Shown here piece after piece: positions 51,301 through 64,000 of a stretch of DNA of 64,000 nucleotides. The position numbers were made by a program, and so were the translations under genes. The DNA is from Setophaga petechia (lineage: Eukaryota; Chordata; Aves; Passeriformes; Parulidae). How positions within the stretch are numbered: the stretch's first letter is position 1; each line of letters starts with the position of its first letter. A model generated the notes under the pieces. That model worked only from the letters and a program-made list of their open reading frames with translations, ran no database searches and had not been told where the DNA came from. Location of the stretch: contig JANCRA010000007.1 of NCBI GenBank assembly GCA_024362935.1, positions 22,221,003 to 22,285,002 on the forward strand, given 5' to 3'.

Positions 51301-54300
51301 TTGTGTTTACCAGCAGGAACACTGTATGCAGTGTTGCTCACAACGCACCCTGTAGTTAGGAAGCATTCTTGTTGGCAGCTTTGACAATTTATCTATTCAT
51401 ATCAAAGTGAAAGAGAGGCTGCTTTAAAACTGGTGCTCCTTGCCCTAATGGGAAAAGAAGAATATTAAAAACTATTACAGTGAAATCTCTGTTGCCATCA
51501 AAAGGTCATTGATTCGACAGACAAACAACCTAGTGTTAATGATTTAACAAAACATTTTTCACACAGATTACATGCTCATCCGTCAATATATAGTATTTTT
51601 TACATGAAGAAACTAAAGATAATTTGTTTTTACAATGCCAATTACGAAAAATTGTGTGAAAATCAAATACAATGCTGAAGTAATTATGCTCTTACCTAGG
51701 CAATGTAATTAAAAACACAAAGAAAAGAAATGTTGCCATTGTTTGGACACAGACTCATTAACAAGAGGACTGTCCTAAAAGGAAAACAGCCTTGCTGTGA
51801 AATTTTTTCAGCAGTCTCTTGATATGAAAAGATGTATATTAAGGCAAGCACACAGGCCCAAATTTAATCACTCACTTGTCTCTGTTTTGAGCATGTTCAA
51901 GCACGAGGGAGAGAAGGTAAGAGGCTGATTTGGACTTTGTGAAAGTAACTACATCAACACATTCCTGCCAAATAGTGTATGAAGTAAGATAAACATTACA
52001 CAGCATTTCAATCATCCTAAACTCAGGAAAAACAGAACTCATACAATAATCAAAAGAGTAGAGAGCAGTTAAGACTCTTTCACTTGCTTTGAAAATAAGT
52101 TTTTCAGCTCAAGAAAAGTATATTAAAAATACATTGATTTTTAAATTTTCAGCATACTCAAAAAAAACGTATGCAGACATCTATTGCACAGAGGACCAAA
52201 AAATGAGAAGCTTATCTCCCTCTCTAACCACAAGATCTCCTGGTAACTTACAATATGTTATATGGCTTTCAAGAAATTTAAATGTAAATGATTTATCAAA
52301 ATAATAATAGTCAATAATGAAAGTGATAATGGAATTTTTATGCAGGTTTCAAAAATATTTTGCAGATGAAGTCAAAATCTACAAGTTAAAAATCCAGGAA
52401 AATCCATCATCATTAGACAAATTCAGCAATTTTAGTTGCAATCATGTATGTATTTCTCCATAACTGATGATGACAACACATTTGTTTTTGATGTATGAAA
52501 TAGAAAATGTATTGTATTTATACAATAGAAAATGTATTTAACTATTCATTTTATTGCTTTTAAGTGTTGGCTTGGTGAATGCTGCTATTAAAAAATATGA
52601 GTGTTGGAAATGTTGACAGATGACAGGTAGGGTTTTTTGGCTTTATTTTGAATGAAAGCTCCTCTCGTTGAGCTAAATATAGCCACTCTAACTTTAACTC
52701 TGTGCAATGTGTGGGTGACTGATCCAAAGCCACATTATATAGATGGCGTGAATTAAATTTTTTCCGTGACACAGTACCTACAATTGCAGAGAACAAAAGA
52801 GAATTAGGTAATTCAAAAAAGTAATTTTCATATACCATAGATTCTGAGAGACTGCGTACTGAACTGTGCACCTGTTTCAGTAGGGATTTGAAATGTTTCA
52901 TGGCAACATATTGTAATTTAAACATTTGTATGGGTGATTAATTTGCCACTTCTGTAATTTTACTGTATCTTCAATAGTGGAGTTTGTCAGAAGTTATAGT
53001 ACTGCAATTCAACTAGAAATCTGGTAAACATTTAGATTAAGTTGTTACTCTTGATTCATTAAGAGGCTGGGATACTACAGTACATGTTAACTATCTAGAA
53101 CCACAGGGCTGTAGAACAACTAGACATGACCAAGTACTGCTACATTCTGCTAAGCTAATAAATCTGGCCATTTACATGTTACATAAAATACAGAAGTTGA
53201 TATCCAGGGTTGCATCAACTAGAACTAAAAGTATTCTTGTACTTTCATATATTTTTGGCTGAATCACTTGTTTCCAGGAACAACAACAGCAACAAAAGAA
53301 AATACAGAAAAATCCAGAAGGCCCCAGTCAAGGCTGGAGCTCTTTTGTGCTGTGCAAACACATTTTTTTCCTATTCTGGATATATATAGAATGACAGGTC
53401 ATGAGCTCACCCATATACAATCATCTGCAGGATCAGCCAAAAATCTTATGTTCCCTGCCATAAAGAGATCAGAATAAAATTCATCCAAGTTTTGTCAGTG
53501 ACCTCTGACAGACTAAAAGTCAAAGAAATTCTTGTCTTACAATCATTTCAAACACAACACAAATACAAGGTAGAAGCTGAAACAAAACTTAAATTACATG
53601 ATTTACATAAAGGAAAGTGTCCCAGATTGCTCTGATGTTGGAGTTCATTTGAAGCTAATTCTACAAACTGTGAGCATTTCTTTGGGCACAGTCTCTTCAT
53701 GATACTGGTTGCACCAAAATCCTCATTCCCAACTAATCTATTCATTCTGACTTAACTAATGTATATGTGACACCAGTGTTAAGGATCTACACAAGATTTA
53801 TAGGCTACCACAGTATGAACTCATGCCAGTTGAGTCTTAATTACTTTCAGAAAAATGGGGAATGTGATGAGCACGTTTATTGTTGTAACCTTTTTTTCTT
53901 TTGAACTAATCAAACACAGCTTAAATAATTTACTGGGAAGACAAAATATCCATAAAAGCTCCACAGGACAGTAATTCCTGATAGAAATATCAGAAATCTG
54001 CAGCTTTCTGAGTAGCAGAAAAAGGCTGTCCCATTGCTGAAAAAACCCCACCAAAACAAAAACTCAACAACCCAAACCTGGCATAGACCAGCATTTCTGG
54101 TATTTATAAATGTCCACTGTGTCACCCAGAAAACAGATAACTACTGTGCAGTGTATTAAGATCCTTAGTCCAGCTGGTCCATTTTTCTCTAAGCTTTAAA
54201 AACCATTTCAAAAAATACAAAGTATTTTTAATGGATTTCAATGGTCTCTTTCTTCTTTTACACAAAATCACTCAGAAGAAGGATGTTTTCTTAAAAACAA

Positions 54301-55508
54301 TCTGCTATCCAGGTCCACCCTCCCAGGCATGTCCCTTGGAGCTGTTCCCAAACTATCCCCAAAGCACTAGCATTTCAGCAACTGGAATGACAACTTCTTT
54401 TTAATTGTTTGAGATCCTGCAGGCTTCTATTTGAGAACAAAGCGTGCACATAAAGCACATTCTGTGGCCACGATTCAAGTTCTTTAGAAAATAAATGATA
54501 TATTGAAACAATGCTATGTTACATAAAGTGGTCTGACACGGGATGCTCAGCATTACACCAAATCCCAGCCAAGTTCAATTTCCACCCATGCAACTGGGCG
54601 TATATGAAGCACAATAAAATTTAAATAATACAGCTTTGCACTATGTGGAACCTAAAGCATTTGGTTGAAGTCTGAAGGGACTTTACCATGAAGAAAAGAT
54701 AAAAGTTAATTTAGCCACAAACAAATAATGAAACCAACGCAAAAGTCCACTTGATGGTTTGGCAGTGATACATTTTCATCTTAGAAGAACATGGGAATAT
54801 CTAATGAAGTACAAAAGCAATACATTTAAAGCTGACAGAAGGAAGTCCTCTAACACAATATGCAATTAACCTACAGTCTCATTACTGAAACACATCACTG
54901 AGATCAAGAGCTTAGTAAGATTCACTGAAAGAATTAGGAATTATTTGCCTCATGAGGACATTCACATACACATCAGGCAGGGTTTCTGAAGACACATTGT
55001 AAGAAAAGAAAGGTTTTTGATGACTGATTATTCTTTTCTGAAGATTTGATAATTTTACCATCTATCTGAGCTAAAATATGACTCAACAACATGGGTAACA
55101 AAGCCACTAACTTTAGTAGAGAAGGATGCTCACCTCAGGTACTGGCAATGGGCAAAATACCGGAGAAATTGCACAAATAGTTTGATTTACAGCATGATGA
55201 CATAAATTCTTCTAATTAAACCAGTAAAAGCCACAATACAAAAACTATGAGAGCACTTTAAAGCAGCCTAACTACATGTAACTTTGTTCCTAATTTAGAG
55301 AATTAAGCTAAGCAAATTTAAACAATCTGTAAATTAAGTTTGTGTATTTAGAAATAGAGAGCATTTTTCTACTCAGCCCTTCAACAGCACTGAAGAACAA
55401 CTCTTGTTAATACTTTTTAAATGTCAAATGGCTCAGCTATAATGTAAACTTGATGACAATTGATTTTGTAATTTAAAGCAAGGGTTTGGGCTATCCTTTT
55501 TTCCTTCC

Positions 55509-55522
55509 TTTTTTTTTTTTTT
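55509..55522. repeat. Poly(T) run in a pyrimidine tract
   Basis: About fourteen T preceded by CCTTTTTTCCTTCC, giving a pyrimidine-rich stretch of about 30 nt. Confidence 0.85.
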
Positions 55523-56018
55523 CTCTCAGAGTCAGCACTCATTTCCCAACCAATACAGAGAATATCACATTTATTAAATTAAGCCTTGGACTTTCAGAAG
55601 ACTTCACGAAAGGATGTGTTTGTAATCTTCAGTGTTTATTTTACTATGAAACCAACACATTCAGCAATAAGTCAGATTTATTGTGAAAATAAACACATTA
55701 GGACCTTATAAATAGCTGTTAGAAAAGTTCCGTATGGTCTGCCAAAAGCCCCAAATGATTGGTTCATGAACTTTTCCTCTGTATATTCTAATGGCTTGAA
55801 AAAATTGTTTATTTTTGACTGGTTATGAATAGATGAGGATTATATTTCATCTACAGTCTCCATTAAAGTATCAGGATTTAGAAAACTTCCAAACTTTTCA
55901 GAAACTCCCATTAAAAAAAATAAACTGTTGACAGCAGATACACATAATGGAATGGCAAAGCAGAGTGTTATTTTAAAGCTGCATTTACACAATGAGTTTC
56001 TCAATTTACCTAATTATA

Positions 56019-56041
56019 CCCCCCCCAAAAAAAAAAAAAAA
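56019..56041. repeat. C8-A15 double homopolymer
   Basis: Eight C followed directly by fifteen A. Likely unstable in length and prone to sequencing error. Confidence 0.9.
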
Positions 56042-57457
56042 TCATGGCTCAAAAATACTGCAAGACTTTACTGGTTTATCTAAATGCCTATAGCAATTGC
56101 TGCAGCATGAGTTAATGCAGAGAACTGACTACTCCAGCAAGAAGGCTCTTACACTGCCCTGGACCTGCAGCAAATCATCTTTAACAAGCACAGGAGCCTT
56201 TTGGTGAGAGACTGACCATACACCTACTTGTGCATGATCCCTGCATCCTTTGGCATCCAGTGCCCTCCCAAATTAATTCCCTGGGAATTATAAGACTTTC
56301 CCCAGTATCAAGGAGCCAGCATCAATTTCCAAATCACTCAGATCTTTTCAGATCTCTCCAGCACACAGAGACCAAGATGCTGCCTCGTAAAACCAGGATG
56401 CAGCCATCTTTCTAAGTATGCAGAAAGATTAAGTCTACATTCTCAAATCTTAAAAGAGTATCTGCAAAATTATACACCAGTGTGTCTGTGAGTATGAAAC
56501 CAGATGTCACTACTTTAATGAAAAGGATATCTGGGTGGACACTGCGTTAGGGAATCTCTTCTCAGTAGTGATAACCAATATTGTAATAACAGGAAGGGCC
56601 AGAAAACATTTCAATTTCATGAAAACTGGAGGCTTCATATTATTTTCTCATTCAACACTAATAAAAGAAATCACTTTCTTAGTGGTTTTGAAGGAAATAG
56701 GAGAGTGGCTGAGAGCCCAGCAAGCAGATGTCTTGTGACAGGGAACGGCCATTGTTGCACAATATGGAGCAAACATTTGAATCTTGGTGAATGCCTTGGT
56801 CAGTTTTAATTCTCAAAACTGTTCTTTTTTGCAAGTATAAAATAAACACTACCTGGTTCAACAGAAAACACAGTTAAGTGCCTTAGTACGGGTACAGCCC
56901 TGGGCTCCAGAAAGCCCCTGAGTTCCAGCCATCCCTCTCACTGAAAGCATCACCAATGCATTAACACAAAAATTTTCAGCTTTCAATTAGAGAAAATACC
57001 CCTCCCCCTGTTTTTAAAACAAATGTAGGGCTCTAATGTCACCTGATATCCATCAGAAATTAGATGACATTCCAGCTGTGGAAAAAAACTTGCAGAAGAA
57101 TTCCTCTTAAGTGAGCAGAATTACTTCCTCCTAAGTAAAAATCTTTTTCTTTTCTATAGTTACTTTTACGTGCTACAGCAGATGTGCCACATTTTGTATT
57201 AGTTTCTGCTTGAATGAATAATGGAGACATGAGCACTTGTATAAACAGGGAAAAGTATTTAATGAACATATTGTACATACTAAAGAGGCTGCTTTCTGTT
57301 GGAAGCACATAGAATGCATTCTTCTAAGTGGATGAAAATCCCACATTATTGATGCATGAGTTTTCTATGAACTGGGCCAGGCATGAACTTTTAACTGCAT
57401 TTAAAACACTGAACAAAATGTGAGAATTGGTCATTTCCCCATTTAAAAATAATAAAT

Positions 57458-57459
<2 letters not shown>

Positions 57460-57501
<42 letters not shown>
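57460..57501. repeat. (AT)n microsatellite
   Basis: About 20 uninterrupted AT dinucleotides within an already AT-rich stretch. Likely length-polymorphic. Confidence 0.97.
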
Positions 57502-57504
<3 letters not shown>

Positions 57505-59147
57505 CCAACCGCTTGTGGAAAACAGAACATTCTAAAGTGACAGTATTATTTTTACATAATTTTCTCATTAGAGATCATTTGTCTATATTTCTATTTTGAA
57601 AATCCTGCCTCCTGGTCCCAGATGAGTGTGCTCCTCTAGAACTGCAATTTGTTTCATTGTGTTCTCATTCATTTTCACTCCCTTCATGAGCAACAGCGAC
57701 ATTTGAAAAACCAAAAGAAAAAGACAGAGGAGTTGGAACCTCGCATTTACAGCATATTTATAGCATTTGGCATGCTGGACACAGCTTTCTGAAAGATATT
57801 ATTAGATTTGCCAGCAAGCGTCCTCCTGCCTTTTTTGGGACCTTGTGGGTTTGATCTACGAAGGCAAATGCTGAGGCTGTAAAAGCCTGGCTGAGGCCAG
57901 AGTCCCCAGTGAGCTCTTTGGCTTCCCACACGTTTTAGAAGCACAGGAACGACCAGACCAGGCTGAAAGTCCATCCAGCCAAGAGTGCTGTAGCCAGCTG
58001 TGGCCAGCAGTGGAAACTCACAATAAATGCTCCTGAGGAGCAGTGTGACACCTCCCTCATGTTCTCTCCCACGAGCTGGACGCACCACGGGTATTTCATC
58101 ATCATGTAATCCCTGGGAGGAGACAGCAGCAGGGCCTGACACGGGCATCCCACAGGCAGAATGCTGACACCGTGGAACAGAGCAGGCTGATGCAATGCCA
58201 GGCTGCTTTGGCTTTTGTCAGGGGCCTGGGAGGTCAGAGGTGTGGCAGCAGCCACAGCAGGTAGAAGCTACATTGCCCCATCAAAATGGTAATTTCAGAC
58301 CTCCCATAAACATGGAGTTGTAAAAGGAGTTTCTCCAGCTCTCAGGTACCCGGTTCATTGATAAGAGAGGCTTTATCAGGCATTTTTTGCAACCTGCTGG
58401 CAAGGTCTACCAAAAACAGTGACCTGAATTTGACCCAGTAGTTTGACTCTATCAAATCAAACACCAGGCATTGACATATTTGGGTGAAAATTGCTTCTGG
58501 ATTTCAATCACAGTGAAAAGTGAGGAAATCTTCAAATTGGTTGGTACCCACAATCTGTACGAGATTCCTCAAAAGTCTGCTTGTACAGAGGACAAATACT
58601 TTGATTATTTAGAAATAATGCCATTTACTATTATGACAATCCTCCCTCATACAGGAAAGGTACTTCCTCCATTTGTGGCTTTTAATGCTTTTTCCAAAGA
58701 AAAGATGGAGACAGTGATGACCTCTCATTTAGGAAACTGACACCTATTTCCGATATATAATATCTGAATTGTCACCAACCTTCCAAATATCCTCCTGAAC
58801 CACGTATTTGTTATCCTCCTCATTGACTTCCTAGATCCCTGACAGTGAAGTTATCACTCCAGAATTAAGATACTCTTCATCAAATTAAAAATAAATAAGT
58901 CACACCTATATTTGTGGTGTATTCAACAGGATTTCCTGACTTGCACAAACCGAAGTCTTAAGGTTATAAATTGCCTCTATTTTGCAAGAGAATATCTCTA
59001 AAACCAGGAAAAAAGAGCTCAGAAATAATTGTTAATATTTAACTGCCTTTTTATATTGAAAAGTATATGACAAGCACATTTACCTTATAGCAGATTCCCC
59101 ATCAACTGGCTCAACAGCTCTGTATATCATTAATATAAATCTATATT

Positions 59148-59514
59148 TCAAAGACCAGTTTGGGTTGGAAGCGACCCTAAAGATGATCTCATTCCAGCCA
59201 CCCTGCCACGAGCTGGGACATCCACCAGGTCTAGACCTGGTTGCTCAAAGCCCCATCCCACCTGGCCTTGAACGATTTTGGGGATGGGGCATCCACAACT
59301 TCTCTGGGTAACCTGTGCCAGTGCCTCACTGGCACATAATGAAGAATTTCCTCCTTTTATATAACCTACCCTCTTTAAGTTTAAAGTCATTTTCCTGTGC
59401 TGTACCACTACATGCCCTTGTAAGAATTCCCTCTCCAGCTTTCTTGCATGCCCCTTTAGGTACTGGAAGATCCTCTAAGAACTCTCCAGAGCCTTCTCTT
59501 TTATAGCAATTCAT
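59148..59514 (-). mobile_element. CR1-type LINE fragment, about 365 bp
   Basis: GTTTGGGTTGGAAGCGACCC, then CCACCAGGTCTAGACCTGGT and CCACCTGGCCTTGAACGA mark a reverse-oriented CR1 copy. The minus-strand frame at 59326-59514 includes GTAQENDFKLKEGRLYK followed by RRKFF, comparable with the CR1 ORF2 stretch N-x-L-K-L-x-Q-G-R-F...R-K-x-F-F. A second minus frame (59148-59408) overlaps it, so the ORF is frameshifted. Inactive relic; ends are approximate. Confidence 0.85.
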
Positions 59515-59592
59515 TTTAAGTCTTTAAAGGAAGTTACTAGAATTTTTAATTTGGTTGGGTATTTTTTGGTTTTTTGGGGCTTTTTTGTAAGC

Positions 59593-59625
59593 TTTCATTG
59601 CAAAAAAAAAAAAGATTTCATTGCA
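59593..59625. repeat. Poly(A) tract flanked by 10-bp direct repeats
   Basis: TTTCATTGCA at 59593-59602 is repeated exactly at 59616-59625, with eleven A plus GA between. It resembles a target-site duplication around a bare poly(A) insertion, or a 23-bp tandem duplication. Confidence 0.85.
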
Positions 59626-61973
59626 GAAAGCTGAAACTAACACTAATACTAGCTCTACTTGCTGGTTATTATAAAGTTGAAAATATAAGCAAAAAGTTGC
59701 TAAACCATATCCCCATATCCAACAAAATAAGGATGCAGCATCAGTGTGTACATATATATATGTATACTAAAATGTATGAACTAAATCTAAAAATATATAA
59801 TCTAAACACAATTATAAAAATGGATACTTTCTCAAGACGAGAAACAGCTAACTAGCCTAACTCAGCAAGGATGTATTTTTTGTTTCCATATCAGTTAAGA
59901 CACTATTGCAAACATTCAATGGACACTCTCAACTAAGCTGCATATTTAGGCAAAATAAAATATTGTCAAAAATACAAGATTTTAGGCACATAGGCACAGG
60001 AACAATAAACACATGATGTATAACAAGAGTTTAAATTTCTCTTTTTTTCCTTTTTCCCCCAAGAACCTCTTTAAATTAATCTGTTCAAACAAATCTCACA
60101 AAACCAAAAAGGTTTTGTATCTCACTTGTCACAGACACATTGGTAGGATAGGAAATTCTTTGAATTAACATCTCGGTGTTGATGGTTGTACATATCAAAC
60201 TTGCACATGGCTTGGGAAAACATAACCCTCACCTAATACAACCCTTGAAGAGGAAACAAAAGCAGCCAGAGAGCCCTAGCACAGCAACTCTGCCTCCATT
60301 ATTTCATTTCATTATTATTTGAACTGTACTTTTCTCTTTGTTTCTAAAACCACTGTTCATTATTTTTGTACAGAAACTCGCTCTCTATTTTTAAAATCTG
60401 TAATACAAAGTATTTATACAACTGACCTGTAACATTTATCACTGTGACATAGAAAAATAAGTAAATAGGTTCATCACAGTAATTGAAGGGCAGCAAAAGA
60501 GCTTTGTTTAATTCAGATGTTTTATTGGAAGGAGTAGGCTTCAGTGCCTCAGTCATGCAGCAGCAGTGTCTAGGGAATAAACTGCTAGAGGCCAATTAAT
60601 TAAATAGCCATGAAGGGATAACATGACCTTTTATTTTCCATTTAAAATCACTTTTTAAAAGACTGAATAATAATATATTTATATACAAATATATAGAAGA
60701 CTATCAATTATAAATACTTTATTATAATAGAAGATCAGCAAAAATTATCTAAATTTTATATTGCTGTCTTTGATAGCCATTTATGGGCTTTCAGCTGAGA
60801 GTAAAAGACTGTCATCATCAACTGAACTCAATTTCACATTGGCAAAATTGATCCTATTAAAATAAACCTACTGGCACAAAAAGGCAACATTCATTGTTTC
60901 TTTCCAGCCAGCCATGAGAGAAAGGGAAAGCGGGCTCAAACTATTTCTGCTTTAATCAATAATGTCTTTAGATGGCATCCTCTGTGCTCCAACACTGCCC
61001 TCTGAAGAGCCTTCTAGACTTTCATTCACTCAGAGCCCAAAAGAAAGCCAGCACTTTTTATCACACAGAGCTTTGTGATTGCCTCTTCTGTGCCCCTTCC
61101 ACTCAGACCTCACCACCATGAGCACAAACCAGATACACATTTACACACCTCTGAGTTTTTTGTAAATATTCAAAGTAGTAGAATTGTTCTGTTCAAGTCT
61201 ATCAGTAACATCAAAATAGATTCAGAGTTTAGGTTAGTTAGGAGAGACTAAAGGTTTAATACTGATTGACAAGAAGCTATTAAATTGAAATGTTTTCATT
61301 GACAACATCTCATCTCTATGACCTAAGCAATCTGAAGTCATGCACCTACAAGTAGTAATTCTGCTGTGTCCAAAACCTTAGCAAGCAGCAGATTGGAACC
61401 ATATCAGGACCAGAAAGTGATTTACACAGCTGGTGCCTGTAGTGGCTCTGCCAAGGGAGGCACTAAGGTTTGGATCTCTTTTCTAGAATGACACACAATA
61501 CTGCAGCACATCTAAGTGTTGCACATAATTTTCAAGAACTAGCTGTCTAAAATGAAAGTCTGCACTTATCAAATAGAATGGCACGCTATGCACATCTTCT
61601 CATTTTACCTAATTTGAAAGAGCCAACAAAGCTATTCTACAATGGAAAACTGAAAATTTACATAGCAAGCTTAACATTTATCTATTGACTGGTGCTTTCA
61701 CAGTAGCACCACTAAAAAGTACCAAAAGTATTCAAAGTATTGTGGTTTCAGGCATTTTTGTAAGCTCACATAATAGAGAGGGTTACACCCCGCAGACCTC
61801 TGAAATTTTTACAGATGTTCTCACTTCTTTTTACTTAATCAGGGCATGCTTATTACTTAGCAGAACAGATAATTTGAAAGTATTTTCATGCCTTAATCAC
61901 ATTAGCTGGGTTTCAAATTAATTGCTACCTTTAGGCATTACTATTAGTCACAGACAACACAGTTTGTTTGGCT

Positions 61974-61990
61974 TCTCTTTCTTTCTTTCT
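61974..61990. repeat. (CTTT)n tetranucleotide repeat
   Basis: Four CTTT-type units in a pyrimidine tract (TTCTCTTTCTTTCTTTCT). Confidence 0.8.
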
Positions 61991-62764
61991 CAACATGATC
62001 CAACATGTATCAAAATATTACTTTATTAATAAAATTAATAATTAATAATTTATACAGCACTTAGGTGAAATAATTTTTATAAATACATTTAGATCAGTAC
62101 AAAGTTAAATGCAAAACCTAATAGGCAGAAGAGTGGATATATGTCACATCTAATGCAATGTCTGCTGTTGTCACAGATATTGTAACACAGACCTATCACC
62201 TTATTCAAAGATATTTACAGGTGTTACTGCTATTTCCTAACTCCATGGTGTTTCTCAGATTGTTTGAGGAATTGAGAATTTTCTGTATTATTGTACATTT
62301 AAATAGTAGACTGATTTTTGTATGCCATTTTCTCATCTAAAACTACCATTTTGCATAGTAGAGAAACTAATATTTCACTGGTATTCTTAACAGCCACCAT
62401 GTACAGCGTTGAAACAGCCAGGATTGTACTACACTGTTATTAATCAAAATAAAACACTGGTAAAGGTTCCTCTATTAACTCCCATTCAGATGTGGCTGAT
62501 CATTACTTGGACAAGCCATGACACCTGTGGCATGCAGTGCAAAAAACAACACTGCCCTTGGTCTTGGCCTTTTATATCTCTGCTGTAATCACAGGAGGAA
62601 AACATTTCAAATATGTTTAATTTTTTATTTTAGAAAAACCAAAGGCAAATTTTAAATCTAAAGTATATAGTACAGATGAAAATCACAGTGGTGGGAAACT
62701 ACTGTTCAGTCAAGTTTTTAAAAAGGAAGAAACACAAAGTGTGTTGCATGAACCACGCATATTA

Positions 62765-62800
62765 TCATATTATCTGAAAATCTCATATTATCTGAAAACC
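62765..62800. repeat. 18-bp tandem duplication
   Basis: CATATTATCTGAAAA begins at 62766 and again at 62784. Confidence 0.88.
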
Positions 62801-64000
62801 AATGTGCTGAAGGTTATTAAAGTCAAGATACAAGAAACATAACTTCAATTGAAAGGCTGAATCCATATAGGGAAACTAGCAGCTGCCCCTTCAGTTTGTC
62901 TGAAAATGTGCGGGCATAAAATGATTATCTAAAGTGAAAGGAGTTGAATACAAATTTCCCAAAAGAGGAGTGGACTGGAACTGAAGGAAGTGTTTCCTAA
63001 GTAGAGGTTTAAGAGAAGAAGGTAAATAAACAATACCCAGCTAGCATCAGGTTGTCAACTTTAAATGAGTTAAATCAGTGAGATGCAACAAGTCCGAACC
63101 ACAGTCAAAAGATTAAAATTCAAAAGCCTGAAATATTCTGTATTGCCATAGAGCATAATGAATTCATATCTGTCACTACCAGGAAATGGGATACAAAGTT
63201 GTATAAAGGTCAGGAAGCACAAATCAGTCTAATAGCACTTTTGTAATACTTTCCATATTACATACTATCGAGAATTATTTCCCACACAGTTTTTCTTCTT
63301 TACTTTAACAACCCATACATACACAGTTTCCTGACACAATGGAAAACCTGGCATCTACAACACCTCAATAAGATTAGAGCTAGTGAATGGCAAAAAAATA
63401 AAATGTTTCAATCTCTTAGAAGAGTTTAGCTCCAGAATAAATTTATAGCTCTGTTTTAGGCTCAATGATAGCTGTCTTCAATGCACATAGATGAGATGTA
63501 TCGCCATGCTGAGCACTGTATTTAAGGTCTACTTCTATAATTTTTGCCTGGATAGTCATGGAATACAAATAGTTGTTGAAAATTTCATAAAGATGAGCAA
63601 AACAGAAGACAGAGAAGAAATTCATAAATTATTTTAGCCTGACCATGTCATTGTCTAGAATATTATTTTGTCACAAGTGTTCTGACACCTGTGGGTGCAC
63701 CTGAGGGAGCTGACACTGCAGGGAGATGCTGAGCCTGGCCGTGTTTGGCTTGCACAGAGATCAGTCTGTGTGCAGAAACCTGGCCCATAGGATCTACTGC
63801 ACAGACACACACCAAAAACAAAGCACTTGCCCATCCAGTGCATGGATACTTATTTTTCCCTACCAGAAAAAAGTTACAGAGCCATGCAATGTTGCCCTAG
63901 TAGTGTACCTTTTCCAAAGTGCTCACTGAGTCTTTGGTCACTTCTGAAGTTTTCCATGCAGCTGCCCAATCCCCAGTTGGCACCTGTGGCAATGGTATTT

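Larger units (their letters stand above)
38061..64000 (-). other. ADGRA intron, at least 25.9 kb, upstream of the visible LRR exons
   Basis: The LRR exon at 37989-38060 needs an upstream exon ending in CT, and I found no such LRR exon between here and the window end. The region is therefore read as one very long intron. It contains a CR1 fragment (59148-59514), an AT microsatellite (57460-57501), an extremely AT-rich block near 48090-48420 and three GC-richer patches near 43780-44130, 49480-49950 and 57750-58260. Its open frames (133 codons at most) carry no known domain. A small missed exon cannot be excluded by eye. Confidence 0.65.

Noticed and set aside
52560..52925. 121-codon minus-strand ORF
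   Set aside because: No domain, no conserved motif; consistent with chance.
1..64000. Endogenous retrovirus or full-length DNA transposon
   Set aside because: No LTR pair, gag/pol motif or transposase signature was recognised; only truncated CR1 LINE fragments were seen.

Overview
This window is vertebrate nuclear DNA, AT-rich and mostly non-coding. It is almost certainly from a bird: it carries several degraded CR1-type LINE fragments, some with the typical avian 3' end (for example ACAGAATCATAGAATGG at about 18180) and one still coding the CR1 ORF2 C-terminal motif HWNRLP. I see no bacterial-type features, no tRNA or rRNA gene, and no CRISPR array.

The only gene I can support lies on the minus strand and spans the whole window. 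It is an internal part of an adhesion G-protein-coupled receptor of subfamily A (ADGRA1/2/3, formerly GPR123/124/125). In transcription order (high to low coordinate) six exons are visible: three 72-bp leucine-rich-repeat (LRR) exons at 37989-38060, 34119-34190 and 27702-27773; an LRR C-terminal cap exon at 26787-26950; the main immunoglobulin-domain exon at 10970-11183; and an exon ending the Ig domain and entering the next extracellular segment at 285-449. Every exon has AG/GT borders and all codon phases join, giving one open stretch of 759 nt (about 253 codons). The signal peptide and first LRRs would lie beyond 64000. The hormone-receptor, GAIN and seven-membrane parts would lie before position 1.

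Which paralogue this is remains uncertain. Some residues resemble ADGRA2 ([22 protein letters not shown]) and others ADGRA3 (ELPLFE, ETDE, NNKGDFR). Avian ADGRA2 is expected on a small GC-rich chromosome with short introns, whereas the introns here are 0.75-15.6 kb plus one of at least 26 kb. Together these favour the third member, ADGRA1, in a form that keeps the LRR-Ig ectodomain mammalian ADGRA1 lacks. That is the main point of interest.

The rest is intron, with CR1 fragments at about 3130-3385 (+), 11430-11515 (-), 18177-18640 (-) and 59148-59514 (-), microsatellites and homopolymers, several small palindromes and short tandem repeats, and a degenerate 30-bp repeat array at 25242-25418 whose copies stay in one open frame. 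The longer ORFs in the introns look like chance open frames.
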